Assembly: GCA_019454045.1 (NCBI GenBank)
Contig: SKCR01034822.1
Coordinates: forward strand, 46,452 to 110,451
Reading direction: 5' to 3'
From: Zanthoxylum bungeanum
Taxonomy: Eukaryota > Streptophyta > Magnoliopsida > Sapindales > Rutaceae
DNA: 64,000 bases
This document shows, in pieces, positions 25,191 to 37,680 of this stretch; position 1 is the stretch's first letter, and each line of letters opens with the position of its first letter. The position numbers were made by a program, and so were the translations under genes. Under the pieces are notes generated by a model that saw nothing but the letters and a program-made list of their open reading frames with translations, did no database searches and had not been told where the DNA came from.

Positions 25191-27894
25191 GGTTTGGTGA
25201 CAATGCAGACCATTAAAAGTTGTACACCGACAAGGTGTCTTGAAAAGATGTTCAAATCCTGAAAATCATGAGAAAACAAAATGTAGGAGTACTACTATTA
25301 CAACGACTGTTAATGTCAGTTGATTGTGCTGTGTTCACGGATCAAATTGGCGGCTAGTTTTTGTAGGCGATTACTATTTATTTTTCTTATTTTAATGAAA
25401 TATTATATTTTTATATTGAAATATATTTTTTATTTAATAAAAATTTAATTGTATAGATTTGGAGCCACATATATTTTTTTTATTTTAATAGAAGACTATA
25501 ATATATATTATTATTATAATAGGTAATAAAAAAAATTAATTGTAGAGATTAAGTGTTATGTGATACGATGAGAAAATTTAAAAATATTTTAACTTCATAT
25601 TATATATATTATTTATCGGATTATCTGTGATATTATTCAAAAATTAATAGGATAGTATAATATATTTTCTTGTTATAATAAAGTTCTTATTTAATAAATT
25701 TATTAATTTAATTTTATAATTTAATATTATTTTTTAATTGTAATAGGATATAACATGTTTTTTTATTATAAAAGCATTCTTATAAAATTATAATATGTAT
25801 TTTTATTGTAATTAATTTCTTATTTAATAAGAAATTAATTGTAAAGATATTTTAATTTTATAATTTAATAATAAAAAATAATTTGTAGTGGTTAATTATA
25901 AAGATTAAATGTCACATAAGTTTTTTTATTTTAATGAGAGATTATAATATATTTTCTTATTATAATAAGTTTCCTTAGTTTAATTTTATAATTTAATAAT
26001 AATAAATTAAAATATTAATTAATTAATTAAATTAATATGTTTCTTACTTTAAAAGTAGATTATGGTTTTATATTGTAATATGTTTCTTATGTTAATAATT
26101 TATTATTTTAATTTTATAATTTAATAATAAAATATTAATTGTAGAGATTAAGTTAATTGTAGATAATTTAATAGTTTTTATTTTTTATTTTAATAGGATA
26201 TTATAATATGTTTTCTTGTTATAATAGAATCTTATTAAATTATAATATATATTTTTATGGTAATATGATTTTTATTTAATATATTTATTAATTTAATTTT
26301 ATAACTTTAATATGAAACTGCCATGTGGCGCGATGAGGTGGCTTAAAATATTTTAACTTTCATACATATATATAAAATATAGATAGATAGATAATAATTT
26401 TATACTAATATATAAACTATAAATTATTAAATAGTTCAGTTTACCATAACTTAGTATTATAAAGGACAAGATCTTAATTAATTTTGTCTTATGTCTTAAT
26501 TTGGTATTTTTTTACTCTTATGAACGAATATAATTTGGGAAATTATTATTAATCCAAATAGAGGTTCTCTTTGGAGCTAATTTTGATCTTAAAGAAGTCT
26601 GAATTTAGGAGAGATTCCTTGATGAAAATTATATATATGAATGTTAAATGTATATAGAATTTTACATCTTATGATTTCAAGTTCGGATGAAAGAGATGTA
26701 AGTATTTGAAAATGTCCAATCTGAAATCATCAATCTCTTATGAATATAGGAGTCATTTTGACCCATTTTTTTCATCGAAACATATTGATAATTGTACTTG
26801 TTTTAAAATTTATGATTTGTAAATTAATAATAAATAATTTTTCATGAAATACTTTAAATTTTATGAGACTTTTATTTTTAAATTTAAAGTTTGAGGAAAA
26901 AAAACTAATTTTGGACTCCAAATAATTTAGAAAGCACATGACGCTGTTGTATTTTTTTTCCTAGATGGCATGTATGTAATTATTACATTTTGCCATGTAT
27001 GGACTAAATGGAAATTCAATTTTAAACTAGAATTAAATGAGATTGTCACAAGGCCAAATTGGTTTAGGAGACTTGAGTGGGAGGAATCCTGAGATTATTA
27101 AAATTAGGTCTAAGTTCATTTTTCTATAATTTTATAACTGAACACTTGACTTAAACGTTAGAGTATCTATTACACGAGAAAAACTTATGTGACAGCCTCA
27201 TCAACTCATCAATCTTTATCTACCAAATGGTTTAGCCCGGTCCTAGAGGAAAAAAAAAAGGGTTAAAATGTCAAGCAAGCAAAACAATAGCCTAATCTAC
27301 GAAAGGAAAGTGAAATTAATTCTCCTTTATTCCTACTAAAAAGAGACCATGATTCCCTTCTAATTTGACTAAACAAAATTCACACGAGTAATGATGGTTA
27401 ATGGATCCCCAAAGATAGTACAATTAGTTATTAATTCTATAGGATTACTAGATGTTAAGTTGCAAGGTCATGAGTTTGCCATAGTCCAAAGAAAATTGCT
27501 GCAAAAGCTTATGCTAATCAATGGAACCGCCATTTTAATTTGACGGGATTAAAATGTAGAATCTATTAAATTGACTAGACTGGAATATAAAATATGTAAA
27601 ATTAAAGAAGCCAACAATGGAATCATAATAAAACAATCATAAAATTATGCAAAATATATCAAAATTATATAAAAATACAAGGGGGCAAAATTATATAACA
27701 AAATACATAAAATATGGATTTTTTTTTTTTTTTTTGTTATTTAGGAGTGGCCAGGACCACCGCTCATCAAGATTCATGCTCTCAGTCATGCAACTTAAAT
27801 AATATACTTTTACATTCAATTTGGAAGCTGCTTTCTAACTTCAAACAATAATTTAACTCCACACATCTTTTCTATCGAATTAGTTTCTCATACT
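25191..27894. other. AT-rich intergenic DNA with degenerate repeats
   Basis: From about 25370 to 26310 a loosely repeated phrase (TTTTATTTTAATAG followed by ATTATAATAT and TTCTTATTATAATA) recurs several times, looking like an old AT-rich satellite or a cluster of decayed MITEs. 26311-27894 shows no open frames over 60 codons and no recognisable elements. A T-run lies near 27720-27736. Confidence 0.4.
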
Positions 27895-28045
27895 ATCTTA
27901 TAAATTGATGGCCCAACACACGAGGCTTTCCACATGCAGTCTTACCCTTATTTTTTTTCAAAGAGATCGTTTTTACGACTCGAACTTGTGACTTCCAAGT
28001 CATAATGGAGTAACTTTACCGTTACACCAAGTATCTTATACTTAT
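27895..28045 (-). mobile_element. tRNA-derived SINE remnant
   Basis: On the minus strand, ACTTGGTGTAACGGTAAAGT gives an A-box-like promoter and GTCACAAGTTCGAGTC a B-box. Next come a CGATCTCTTTG segment and AGGGTAAGACTGCATGTG. This order is the layout of tRNA-derived plant SINEs. It lies just downstream of the host gene's 3' end. The 3' boundary and target duplication were not resolved. Confidence 0.7.
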
Positions 28046-28184
28046 AGAAGAAGGTAAAAAATATAAAACAAAAGGACTCAAAAACATCTATACACAACTT
28101 AATGACAGATAATTCTTAGCATAGTGTGTCGATACTCAATACCATTCTAATATCACAAATGATGAAGAAGCTCAATCCATTTTA

Positions 28185-30814
28185 TCATGAGAAGAGTGGA
28201 ATGCCAGATTCCTCACCAGATGAAGGCTGTAAAGCACGTATTCTAACATCATATTTTCTGCGACCAGAAGCACCATGGACTGAGGTTGAATCAGATATAG
28301 GTGGGTATGCTAAGGTTTTGTCATCATAAGAAATTCCAATAGGGTTACCACACTTGCGGCAAAGAAGTTTGGTTCTATGGCGGAAAAAGCCCCACGAGTT
28401 TTTGGAAAAGTGGGGTATGCATTGCAACTCATCAACCCGAGTAAATCTGCTCTCGTCTATGTCTAAGAATGACATGATCCCCCGCTTCATGGATTTTCCA
28501 TATTTTGATCCAATAGTTGAGATGTTCCTATTACAAGAACTGAGGTTTAGCTCATACCCACAAGAACCACAGCTGCATGAAAAAACCACTGTCATGTTCT
28601 ATCTCCAGAAATATAATCAAGATTAAAGAAAATTCAATCTACAATGCCCCATTCTTCTTGGCATTTGTAACTCAGTCTACCAGTCACCCGACGGAAGAAA
28701 CACAAATTCAATCGATCTTACTTTTCTCCCTTTAGACAATAAGATATTAGCAAGGAAGGCATCATAATCACAAGGTAAGGTGACACGTTGGATATGGATT
28801 TAAATTTAAGGATATCATCAGATGCCTTAGGATTAATTGCTGAAATTTGTTTCCCTTCTTTACAATGAATGTGAGAAAATTGAATTTAATGAAAGCAATT
28901 TGAATGGGAAAATGAAAAGTGTGTGCATTCAGATGCTGTGGGAACAGAAAATGATCAATTCCATGTGGTTTCCAAAGTGGTCCAATCAAGCATCAAAGTC
29001 CAACAATAAAATTCTGATTCCCCAACTTGCCTTTAATTGATAACATCAAAACAAGGGAAGATGAGAGCCAAGAATATCAAAAAGTTGCATATAAGTCCAA
29101 ATAGAAGCATATATCAAGTGACAAGTCCAATTTTGTTACAGGTAGTTGATATTTTTCATTTGAAAGAAATGTACATTTACATAGTTATGGATTAATTGCA
29201 AAATATTCAATATGATTATTAGAATTTTCAAAAGTGTAATATTATTTTTCTTGTTAACAAAATTTTCATCCCAGTTGACAGGAATTAATTTAATGTTGTC
29301 GAGTGGATGCTGCAGTCTATTGAATAAATTACATGTTAATATCAACTCAAAAAAAAAAAAAAACACCCTACACTTAATAGAATTATCAATTTATCAGTAA
29401 ACAAGAGAGACGTGTAACACTACCCTTTTCAGGACAATACTGCTACAGAACATAAAATATTTGTTTCTAAATTACAAAATCTAAACAAAATGGCCATTGC
29501 TTGGCCAAAAAGAGAAAGGCGGTTTGCCTTACGGCACCCAATTGCAAAAGCCTAAATCAGCCAATACATTGCATTTCACTTAAAATACCTATTTTATGCT
29601 AAAACTTGACATTTCTTGGAGATTTAGACTTTCCATTTTATTTTACATAGTTGGTCAGCAAGAAGGTTAGATATGCATAATCTACACAAACGCAAATAGA
29701 GTTCATGAACACGTTAGGATCAACAAAATCTATTTTTTTTTCACACAAACTGCAACATTAAGTTATTACACTTTAAATTCCCAAGCTCATATCTAACAGG
29801 TGTTACTCAGCCATTCAAAACAACCTTATCCTAATATATAGAGTATAGACAAACCAAATAGCTACCAGTCTAATACAGAGCCTATCAAAGACACAATGGC
29901 TAGGCTCCTCTCCAAAGTCATCAAAGAGTTAATGGATCCAATTTTCGGGAATCTCGAAAAAGCCCATAACCATTGAATGACCCCAAATTTGCTTTGTATA
30001 ACATCTTAAGCTACAAATCTAAAATGTCACTAGGTTAGTCAAAACAATTACACTTTATAGATCAGTTAAACAAAATGACATCTTCAAAGTTCAAGCATCC
30101 CACTTGAAATTCTCAACACCTTATAAAAAGTATCTGCCGTTTTTCACATAAGCCCTGTAGAAAGAAACGAGCTCCCACATCCAAAGCTGCCTTTAATGCT
30201 TTCTTAGACTAAAAAGAATCCAATAGCAACCTTTCTAAGGTTTTACAAGATCATCACAACCACTGAATCGAGCTTAATCACAAATTCAAACAATCTAAAA
30301 CTAAAGAAAGAGTTTAATCAAAATTCAAAACTACTAAATTACCCAATCTGTTTTTCAATCACAGTACTCAGACCGATTAGCTAAAATAATTTCACAACCA
30401 GTAAAAAAACTTTTAAGTGGGTAATCCTTCTTCATCTGCCACCAAAGAATATTCACAAAAAGAAACTACTTCCTTCACATTGGCTGTTCCAAACTTCAAT
30501 TCAATCACTAAATATGCATAAATTTGGTGAATTTGTCATCAGCATAGCCATTCCTCTAATCTAATTTTATTTAGTTAAGCTATTACACAAAATTATCCAT
30601 CCAAACAGGCCCCAAATTACTGAACAAAACAGATTAAAGAATAAAAATAAAAAGTTACTCAATAAAATCCAAGGAAACAACAACCCAATAGCATAAATTA
30701 GAAAATAAAAAAGAGTTAAAAAGAGAGAGGAAACCTGTAGCTAACAGGTCTTTGAGAAGCCGAAGACGAAAAGGGGTGATGATGATTCCCATTATCAAAA
30801 ACAGATTTCTCCAT
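28185..30814 (-). CDS. Host gene: conserved plant protein similar to At4g08330 (155 aa, two exons)
   Basis: The CDS joins exon 1 (30814 down to 30735, 80 bp) with exon 2 (28572 down to 28185, 388 bp). Splice signals are GT at 30734-30733 and CATGCAG before 28572. The joined frame is 156 codons with a TGA at 28185, and the junction restores RPVSYSCGSCGYELNL, the start of the conserved domain. Two CxxC pairs (residues about 28/31 and 98/101) resemble a small zinc ribbon. YGKSMKRG, ESRFTRVDELQC, WGFFRHRTKLLCRKCGN and KYDVRIRALQPS are the conserved stretches I recall for this family, annotated as uncharacterised and possibly chloroplast-targeted. Function is unknown. There are no stops or frameshifts, unlike all the other long genes here except the LOG copy at 61666-62268. 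Confidence 0.9.
28573..30734 (-). other. Intron of the At4g08330-like gene (2162 bp)
   Basis: Bounded by GT (minus, 30734) and AG (28573). It is AT-rich with no recognisable transposon insertion, in contrast to the rest of the window. A poly-A tract lies near 29349-29362. Confidence 0.8.
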
Positions 30815-31103
30815 TAATTTCTTTTTCCGTCGGTCAAATCAAAGTCTCTGATCGTGCACTGTAGCAGAAGCTTAAGACTGAACAAACAATAACCCCACTT
30901 GTGTTTTGATTTAGAATAAGAAACACGAAGTGAGGTGGCAGCCGTTAAGTGGTTGGTGAGAAACGTGTGACCGTCCGAGTCGGGTGAGTTTAACTGCTTC
31001 TTATAGATTTTGCAGATAAAAGAGAGAGTCAAGAGCGGAGGTGCCTGGCTCTTTCTTCTATTCGCTTCTTGCTTATAACGGAAACAATGGACCTTCTATT
31101 TAT
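30815..31103 (-). promoter_or_regulatory. Probable 5' UTR and core promoter of the At4g08330-like gene
   Basis: On the minus strand a TATA-like ATAAATAG lies at about 31096-31103. It is followed by a CT-rich stretch (TTCTTCTATTCGCTTCTTGC region) and about 250 bases to the ATG at 30814. The position fits a plant core promoter, but no transcript evidence is available. Confidence 0.35.
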
Positions 31104-31438
31104 CATTTAATTTTAATTTTAGGGATACTATGGTATGCTCCACCTGTAATTTATTGAAAGTTTACTTTTAACATTCTTCTCTTTTCTAATTGTGATTTCA
31201 TATTTATTTATTTTTTCACCGGATAAAATAAAAAAGTTAATAAATTATTTATTTAATTTAAGTAAAATCATCCATTTTTCTTAAGTAAATAAATTATAGA
31301 TGAAAAATGAAATGATTTTAAAGTTTTTGTAAGAATGTGAACTTACACTATTTATCAAATGAAAAAAAAATGATAATTTCCCTTAATTTTAATTTTAATT
31401 TTTTGAAAAATACAAAATAAGATGATGAAAAAAGTCCC

Positions 31439-31487
<49 letters not shown>

Positions 31488-31881
31488 TAACAAATGGTAT
31501 GCAGAGGGGTATGGGTCAAATTCATCACCTGTTTTATAACTAACAAATTTGAATAGGTCGATATTTTTTCATATATATATATATGGAAATATATCTTAAT
31601 TGTAATGTTTATGTAGATTGTAAATTTGTAATAATATGTTTTTAAGTGGTTTAAGTGTTTTTTTTTTAACAACTGGTCAAGCTTTTTATTGCTTGATTAT
31701 TAATTATATCATTTATCAAACAATTAATGGGGTAATAACATTTGGAGCCCTAAGATTTTGACAAACGATGGTTAAAGACACAAATTTTAGTTTTGTTTCA
31801 GGAGAGTCCTTAATGTTTGAGGGGTAATGAGGTCTAAAGGGTAAAAGGGGAAATTTCCTCTGAAAAGTTCAAACTCCCTAA
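31104..31881. other. Intergenic with a 41-base T run
   Basis: AT-rich sequence. An uninterrupted run of T covers 31446-31486, which may be the poly(A) of a minus-strand retroposon, but no retroposon body is visible beside it. A short (AT)n tract lies near 31572. Confidence 0.5.
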
Positions 31882-33145
31882 GGGTGTGTTTGGTTGGGGG
31901 GTTTTGGAGGGGAGGGGAGGGATTATTTTAAAATTTTTTGTTTGGTTCAATTTTTTGGAGGGGAGGGGAGGGGAGGGGAGGGGAGCAAAATCCCTCCTAA
32001 GTCAATTTTAGCTCCCCTCCAAAAGTGAGGGGTTTTGAGGGGAGAGAATTGAGAATTAAAATTTTGAATGTAATGACTAAATTATCCCTACTTATATTTT
32101 AAAATTCCTAATTGTCCTAATTAAAAAATCCTAAATTACTTCACTATTTAAACTAGTATTTGCTTCTTCTTTCTTTTTTTGCAGTTACCTAGTTTCTTGT
32201 TACGTGCTTCTTCAATCAGGTATGTCTATCTTTTATTCATTCTTTTTGCTGTGCACATAAATTATATGTTTTGTCTCATGGACATAAGTTATATTGTTTG
32301 ATTATTCAATTGTTGTGCACATATTTTTACGTGCTTCTTCAATTGCATGTTATATTGTTTGATTATTCAAAATCAGCAATCATGTAAGAAACAGTTATGA
32401 TCCAATGAACAATCTCTTTCGATCCAATTGCATGTTATAATGAAAACAAGAAACAGTTATGATCCAATTACATGAAATAATGAGAGAACGCCATATATGA
32501 GCTGCCTCCAATTTCTGGGGAAGAAGCTTGGAATTTAATCAAGGATTGTGGATGTGATACAAACTCATTGCCTAAGATCTATTGCTCTTTAATGAAAGAT
32601 GCTGACAAACTTAGAATAATTCTTCAATGTCCAGCGGAAGCACGTAAGGCAGTGATCATGCAAATGGTCTTTGACTCTTAAGAGAGATGATGCATTTGAT
32701 TTAAAACTTGAGCTTAATGGTTGTTATTTTGCTGAAACCTTATTAACATTTGCGTATTATCCGAACTTAATCATTTTAGTAATTTATGTTATAAACTTGG
32801 ATATTTTGTAGTGTTTCTTTATCTATTCATCTATGTCAAAACCTAACTACTGGTTTGATGCTTATTTTATATGTAGAGCTTTTAATTTTAATTTTAATTC
32901 AAAGATAATATAAGCTTATATTGTTTTAATTTTATTTATAATAGGCTATAAGGATAAAATAGTAAATTAGTTTTAAAATCCCTCCCCTCCCCTCTTGAAC
33001 CAAACATATATCTAGTTAAAAACCCTCCCCTCCCCTCCCCTCCCCTCTTTTGAACCAAACATATGTTTAATTAAAATCCCTCCCCTCCCCTCCCCTCCAT
33101 TAAAATCCCTCCCCTCCCCTCCCCTCCGTTGAACCAAACAGACCC
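31882..33145. mobile_element. PIF/Harbinger-like DNA transposon, non-autonomous (1264 bp), TSD TAA
   Basis: The ends are inverted repeats, GGGTGTGTTTGGTT at the left and GGGTCTGTTTGGTT read inward from the right. The flanking TAA (31879-31881 and 33146-33148) fits PIF/Harbinger target preference. Both subterminal regions are made of GGGGAGGGGA-type runs in inverted orientation (31908-31985 and 32980-33127). The interior holds a short coding remnant (32499-32681). There is no transposase. Confidence 0.85.
32499..32681 (+). pseudogene. Remnant of a Harbinger-associated Myb/SANT-like protein, C-terminal end
   Basis: An open 60-codon stretch ending in TAA encodes ISGEEAWNLIKDCGCD and LMKDADKLRIILQCPAEARK. 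This resembles the C-terminal region of the Myb/SANT-like (Myb_DNA-bind_3) proteins that PIF/Harbinger elements encode next to their transposase. The DNA-binding part is missing, and a GTATGT donor-like site near 32220 suggests a former intron. Assignment is by pattern only. Confidence 0.4.
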
Positions 33146-33159
33146 TAAAGTAATGTGCT

Positions 33160-33450
33160 CCTTACCCACACAACGCCATAGTCCTGAAAGCTAACTTATG
33201 AGCAATTTAATTACAAGCAGGAGGTCTAAACTGAGCACGATAATAATTCAGCTTCGAAATTTCATCGCGGATTTCATCTAAAATCCAAATGATCTCTTTT
33301 TGGCTTGTAGTATTCCTTTGTATCGAGCTGATCAAAGTTTTGGCATCAGATTCAAAAGTAATCGGTAAAGAGGAGACTCCCACTTCCTCAACACATTGAA
33401 TTCCCACAAATAGAGCATCCGCTTCAGCATATTAGAGTTCACGACTTCAC
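33160..33450 (-). pseudogene. RNase H-like domain fragment of a LINE or domesticated RVT_3 gene
   Basis: The minus-strand frame 33207-33407 reads GIQCVEEVGVSSLPITFESD, then ILDEIRDEI and NYYRAQFRPPACN. Just past a TAA is IAHKLAFRTM. This is the order of the plant RVT_3-type RNase H (ESD catalytic segment, then the N-x-x-AH-LA end). A stop separates the last block and the N-terminal part is missing, so it is a dead fragment lying against the Harbinger element. Confidence 0.7.
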
Positions 33451-33504
33451 CTTGATGTTTTGGATTCAAATTTAAAGAGTACATTTTGAAATTACCTACA
33501 AGCA

Positions 33505-34896
33505 ATACAACACACAACTCTATATATCTAAGAGGGGTGAATTGGATTATGGTCTAATAATACGAAAATAAAAATCTTTACTGATTTTACGCTATAAAGT
33601 TTGTAACTTTACCAATTAAGCTTAGGTTTATTTTCTCAATTATAATTTATCACCTAGATGCAAGTTTCTAAACAATAAGCATATACATAATAAAACTTGC
33701 AATAAACATATAGTGGTTCGGCCAACAATGTCTATGTTCACTCTTTCAAGCCGCGCTTGAAGATTTCCACTAAGTTGAGTCCACAACTTACAACGAGTTT
33801 TCCGTGGCTCACCCGCAACCAAGAGTTTTACCCACTAGGTTCACTCCAAACCTCTTACAATGAGTTTTAGATATAGGCTCACTGAAAAATATTTACAATG
33901 AGTTTTGATAATAGACTCACTCATAAACCTTTACAATTCACCCTTTTGAGTATATCCACTCACAAAAGGATTTTACAACCTCAAGTGTTTGATAAAAAGA
34001 TTTATGAATATCACTTGGGTACTCACAAAGATAATGAAGATTCAAAATATCAGTTGCTTACCCAAATGTTCTAAACTCACTACTAATGATAAGAAGGTGT
34101 AGTGTGTGAGCTTGATGAATGCGAGTGTATGATGATGAAGGTTTAGTAAACTCTCTATTTTTGCCTTAATAGAAATTATATGAAGGTTCAAGTGTGCGGC
34201 AAAAACGAATTTGGGGCTCAATTTATAGTAAAATACAAATTGCCCCCAACAGCTATGTCTGAGACCGGTATGCCGGTCTCCAGACACCGGTATGTTGGTT
34301 TGGCAAGAACAATGACTATATTACCATTTGAATATATCTGTTACACCGGTATAGACACTGGTATGATGCCCGGTATGGTCATTCTTGGTTCCAGTAGCTA
34401 TTAAACTGTTAAGTTCATCGGTATAGGTGATCGGTATAAGATTGATATTTTCCTTGTCGGTTCCAGAGAGCTTGCAAAATAGAGGTGGACCGATATGATT
34501 TATGCTGGTTCCAGAGAGTTTACAAAACAGAGCATAGATCGGTATAATAGACCGATATGGGACCGATATGTTGTATGCCAGTTTTAGTAGCTATGCAAAA
34601 CATAACAGGTCCACCGGTATGTCGATATTTTAGACCGATATGCTGGTCTCAGTATCAAAATGCAGGATTTGAAGGTTTAAAACATTTTGCACATGACCCT
34701 AATGAATCTATATGAATGTGCATGTGTTCTATGAGCTTAGAGACTTAAATAAACAATTCACTTTACAAATAGAGCATAAGCTAAGACTACACAAGATTTT
34801 CTTCAATATACGCCAGTCTTCACATTCTCGCTAATGCGCGTTGAAGACTTCTAGTGTTGCATCATCAAAATCCATCTTGAGAATATGTCGCTAACA
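33505..34896 (-). repeat. LTR of a SIRE-like copia element
   Basis: On the minus strand the LTR starts TGTTAGCGACATATTC (34896), right after a polypurine tract (AAAAATGGGGAGAT). It ends in the CCAATTCACCCCTCTTAG region near 33520-33540. It contains the GTGGGTAAAACTCTTGG, GTTGGCCGAACCACTATA and TTGCAAGTTTTATTATG blocks also seen in the fragment at 3850-4716. The end nearest the LINE fragment is approximate. The part 34260-34660 has many dispersed ACCGGTAT-like motifs. Confidence 0.65.
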
Positions 34897-35217
34897 ATCT
34901 CCCCATTTTTGATGATGACAAACTTTAAAACTTGTGAAGCTTTGAGAGTACAAATTATTGACGATTTTTCTCCCCCTTAATATTAGCTCCCCCTCAATGT
35001 GTGTCTTTAATATAACTCTATAAAAATTAGACAAATACATTAGTACATATTTGCTCCCCCTTAATACAAGGGTGATGGTAACACAAGTTTTAATCTCATT
35101 CATATGATTTCTCCCCATTTGATATTATCAAAAAGAGTGGAGAATCAAAATTTAAACTTTATGAGATATCAATTAAGATGTGCATAAACAAATGAAAGTT
35201 CATGAACATGCACATTT
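34897..35217 (-). mobile_element. 3' non-coding end of the SIRE-like element, with polypurine tracts
   Basis: Read on the minus strand this has repeated GGGGGAG-type purine tracts and TTTGTCATCATCAAAAATGG just before the LTR, the usual 3' region of SIRE-like elements. The copia-2 insertion follows at 35218. The same element resumes at 57229 on the far side. Confidence 0.65.
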
Positions 35218-37665
35218 TGTTGGAGTTGGTGCTCGGCGCGCCAAATTTTGTTGTATTTATTGTAAATACAATGTACATTATATTTTTATTATGAATAAAA
35301 TTAAGTAATTTTCATCAATATAATCTTAGAAATGGTAAAGGCGTAAATGACCGTACAATGAATAGTTGTGACATAATTACAAAAGCGTCGTAATTGTTAC
35401 TGAGAAATGTCACAATATGATTCATTCTTAAAATGTTCCCGGTCAAGGTTTACATATCTGGTCGGTTAGTAAACCAATGAGACCGGTACGTGTCATATAT
35501 TAGAATTATTCTAATGGTTTATCTTAGTAAACCATGAGTCTTGGGAGACTCATATAGGCACGTAGGTATTTATTGGATAAATACTGAATGACTCATTTGA
35601 AGATTCATGATATATGGTACACCAACGTCAATAGGAATTTTTATGAGTCGAATAACATATTAGCTCATTTGACTTGTGATACCACTGTGGATATGTGAGA
35701 TATCCTCCATACTTTGATGACAGTCATGTCAGCGATCTTTTTAGATCAGACCTCCGCCTGTTCGTTGGGTATGGACTGATACTCACGATATCTTATGATG
35801 TATCCAGAGAGGATCTGTCAGTCCCGTGTACGGGATTTAGGTGTCCAATTTGTGATTCTTTGAAATCATTGGCCGAGGTATGATTCGAAAACGAGTTCCG
35901 AATATTTGATAAGAATCATAATTATGTCGCGACACATGAATTGTTCATAGCAGAGATTTGACGTTTAATCTATATCTCCGGAATAATTCGGATAACCTAT
36001 GACATATGGATTATATATATGCGATGACTTCGACTTGGATGGTTCAACTCGATTATCTGTGGTCCTCGTAATTTGTGAGTGGACAAGTTACAGACATGGA
36101 AATGGTTTCCGTGACAGATAAACTTGAACCTAGAGAGTCCCACAATATAAAGTGTACTCGTTGAGCACTTGGGCAATTAATTATGGATAATTCGGATTAT
36201 TCATAATTTACACATGCGTATTAAATAATGTGTATTTGTATATGATATATAATTTAGATTAGATACACATTATTGACCTATTGGATTTTGACACTTGTTT
36301 GTTATTATTATTAATTAATTAATTGTTGATTAATTATTATTAATAATAATAAAATTGGAAGAATATTCTTGTAATATTTTTCCATGTATTTATTTTGTCA
36401 TTTTGTTAATTATTAAATGAATTAATTAATTTGTTAATTGATTTATTTTAATTAAAGAATATTACATGAATATTCTTTGATTTGGCAAATTTTGATTTGC
36501 CAAACCATGTGTATTTGACACATGGATTTTTTAATTAACATAATCAAAATAAATATATTTTATTGGATAAGATTAAAATGTGTCAAATTCTTGGCCACAA
36601 AATTTGTTAATTTTTGTTGAAAAATTAAGCCAAAATTCGGCCATTAGGGTTCATTTACTATAAAAATGAAACTTGTTTTCATTTTACAAGTTTGAACCAT
36701 TCTCATGTGTTGAGAAAAATAAAGAAAAAGATGGCTTAGGGTTCATCAACAATTATCAATACCAAGGAGAAGAAAAATAAAGAAATTGGAGCTTTAATTA
36801 AGGTAATCAAGAATTCCTAATTTCTATTTTCTTAAGATTTTGTTTCTTGAGCATGTAAATATGTATATGATATATATTACATGTTATATATACATATGGA
36901 TCTTGGATATATATGTTTGAAACAAAACTTGGTGATGGTAGTTTTATAAATCTTAATAATTTCTTTATTTAGCATGTGTAATAAGATTAATTAGGGAATT
37001 AATCTCCAAAATTAAAATTATCATTCTATAGTGATTTTACCACTCTAAGGTTGCCTAGAATTGTTCTTGGGACTTTGTATTGTGGTGGTTAAATTTGATG
37101 TAAATTAGTTGGATTAATTTAGTGATTAAATTGAATTATGGCATGAAAAATGGATAAATAATTTTCTGGATCAGATCTGAAATTGGTTATTAAAACATAA
37201 TATTTTTCATGTAAAAATATGTTGTTTGGATGATTTTGGATGTGTATTGGGTGGTGGATAAATTCCGGAAATTGTTTCAGGACGAAAATGCGGAAAAACA
37301 GTGAAATTCGCGTCAAAACGGGTTCGTTGCATGCTGGCTGTGATCCCAGCGAACTGGGCACTGTTCGGGCAGCCCAAGGGCTGACCGAACACTGCCCAAA
37401 TGTCCGAGATAACCCGGCTCGGTGGATGGTCAACTGGTTTGACCGTTTGCCCGTTACGCGTAGATTTGTCGAAAATTGTTTTCGTAAAATAATTGGTCGT
37501 GTAACCAAATATATTATGTTATTAAATGTTAATAAATATTATATTTACATTTATTTGAGTGAATTATAAATATTTGATATTAATTAACTCGCTTGGGAAA
37601 TTTTTAAAATATTTAAAAACTATTTTCACCCTCCGCCATGAGCTTCCGTTGCGTTTACCCCAACA
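35218..37665 (+). repeat. 5' LTR of copia-2 (2448 bp)
   Basis: Nearly the same sequence as 54796-57223 throughout. A TATA box (TATAAAAA) is at 36659-36666, with a donor-like TTAAGGTAATC near 36797. The U5 part has a GC-rich tract at 37262-37470 (GGGCAGCCCAAGGGCTGACC region) that contrasts with the AT-rich surroundings. Confidence 0.97.
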
Positions 37666-37668
37666 AAA

Positions 37669-37680
37669 TGGTATCAGAGC
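37669..37680 (+). other. Primer-binding site of copia-2 (initiator tRNA-Met)
   Basis: TGGTATCAGAGC, complementary to the 3' end of plant initiator tRNA-Met, three bases after the 5' LTR end. Confidence 0.97.

Noticed and set aside
27975..28040. Possible tRNA gene (minus strand A- and B-box)
   Set aside because: No acceptor stem or clover-leaf closure; the downstream part matches the tRNA-derived SINE layout.
28354..28626. Plus-strand ORF of 90 codons
   Set aside because: Antisense shadow of exon 2 of the At4g08330-like gene.
30814..31032. Upstream ORF of 72 codons whose TAA overlaps the start ATG of the host gene
   Set aside because: It begins with TTG, not ATG, so there is no good reason to think it is translated.
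31355..31672. Minus-strand ORF of 105 codons with a poly-Lys stretch
   Set aside because: It is produced by the 41-base T run and AT-rich flanks.
37240..37569. ORF in the GC-rich part of the copia-2 LTR (also 56811-57110)
   Set aside because: It is present in both LTRs but has no recognisable domain and lies in the U5 part; probably chance openness of GC-rich sequence.
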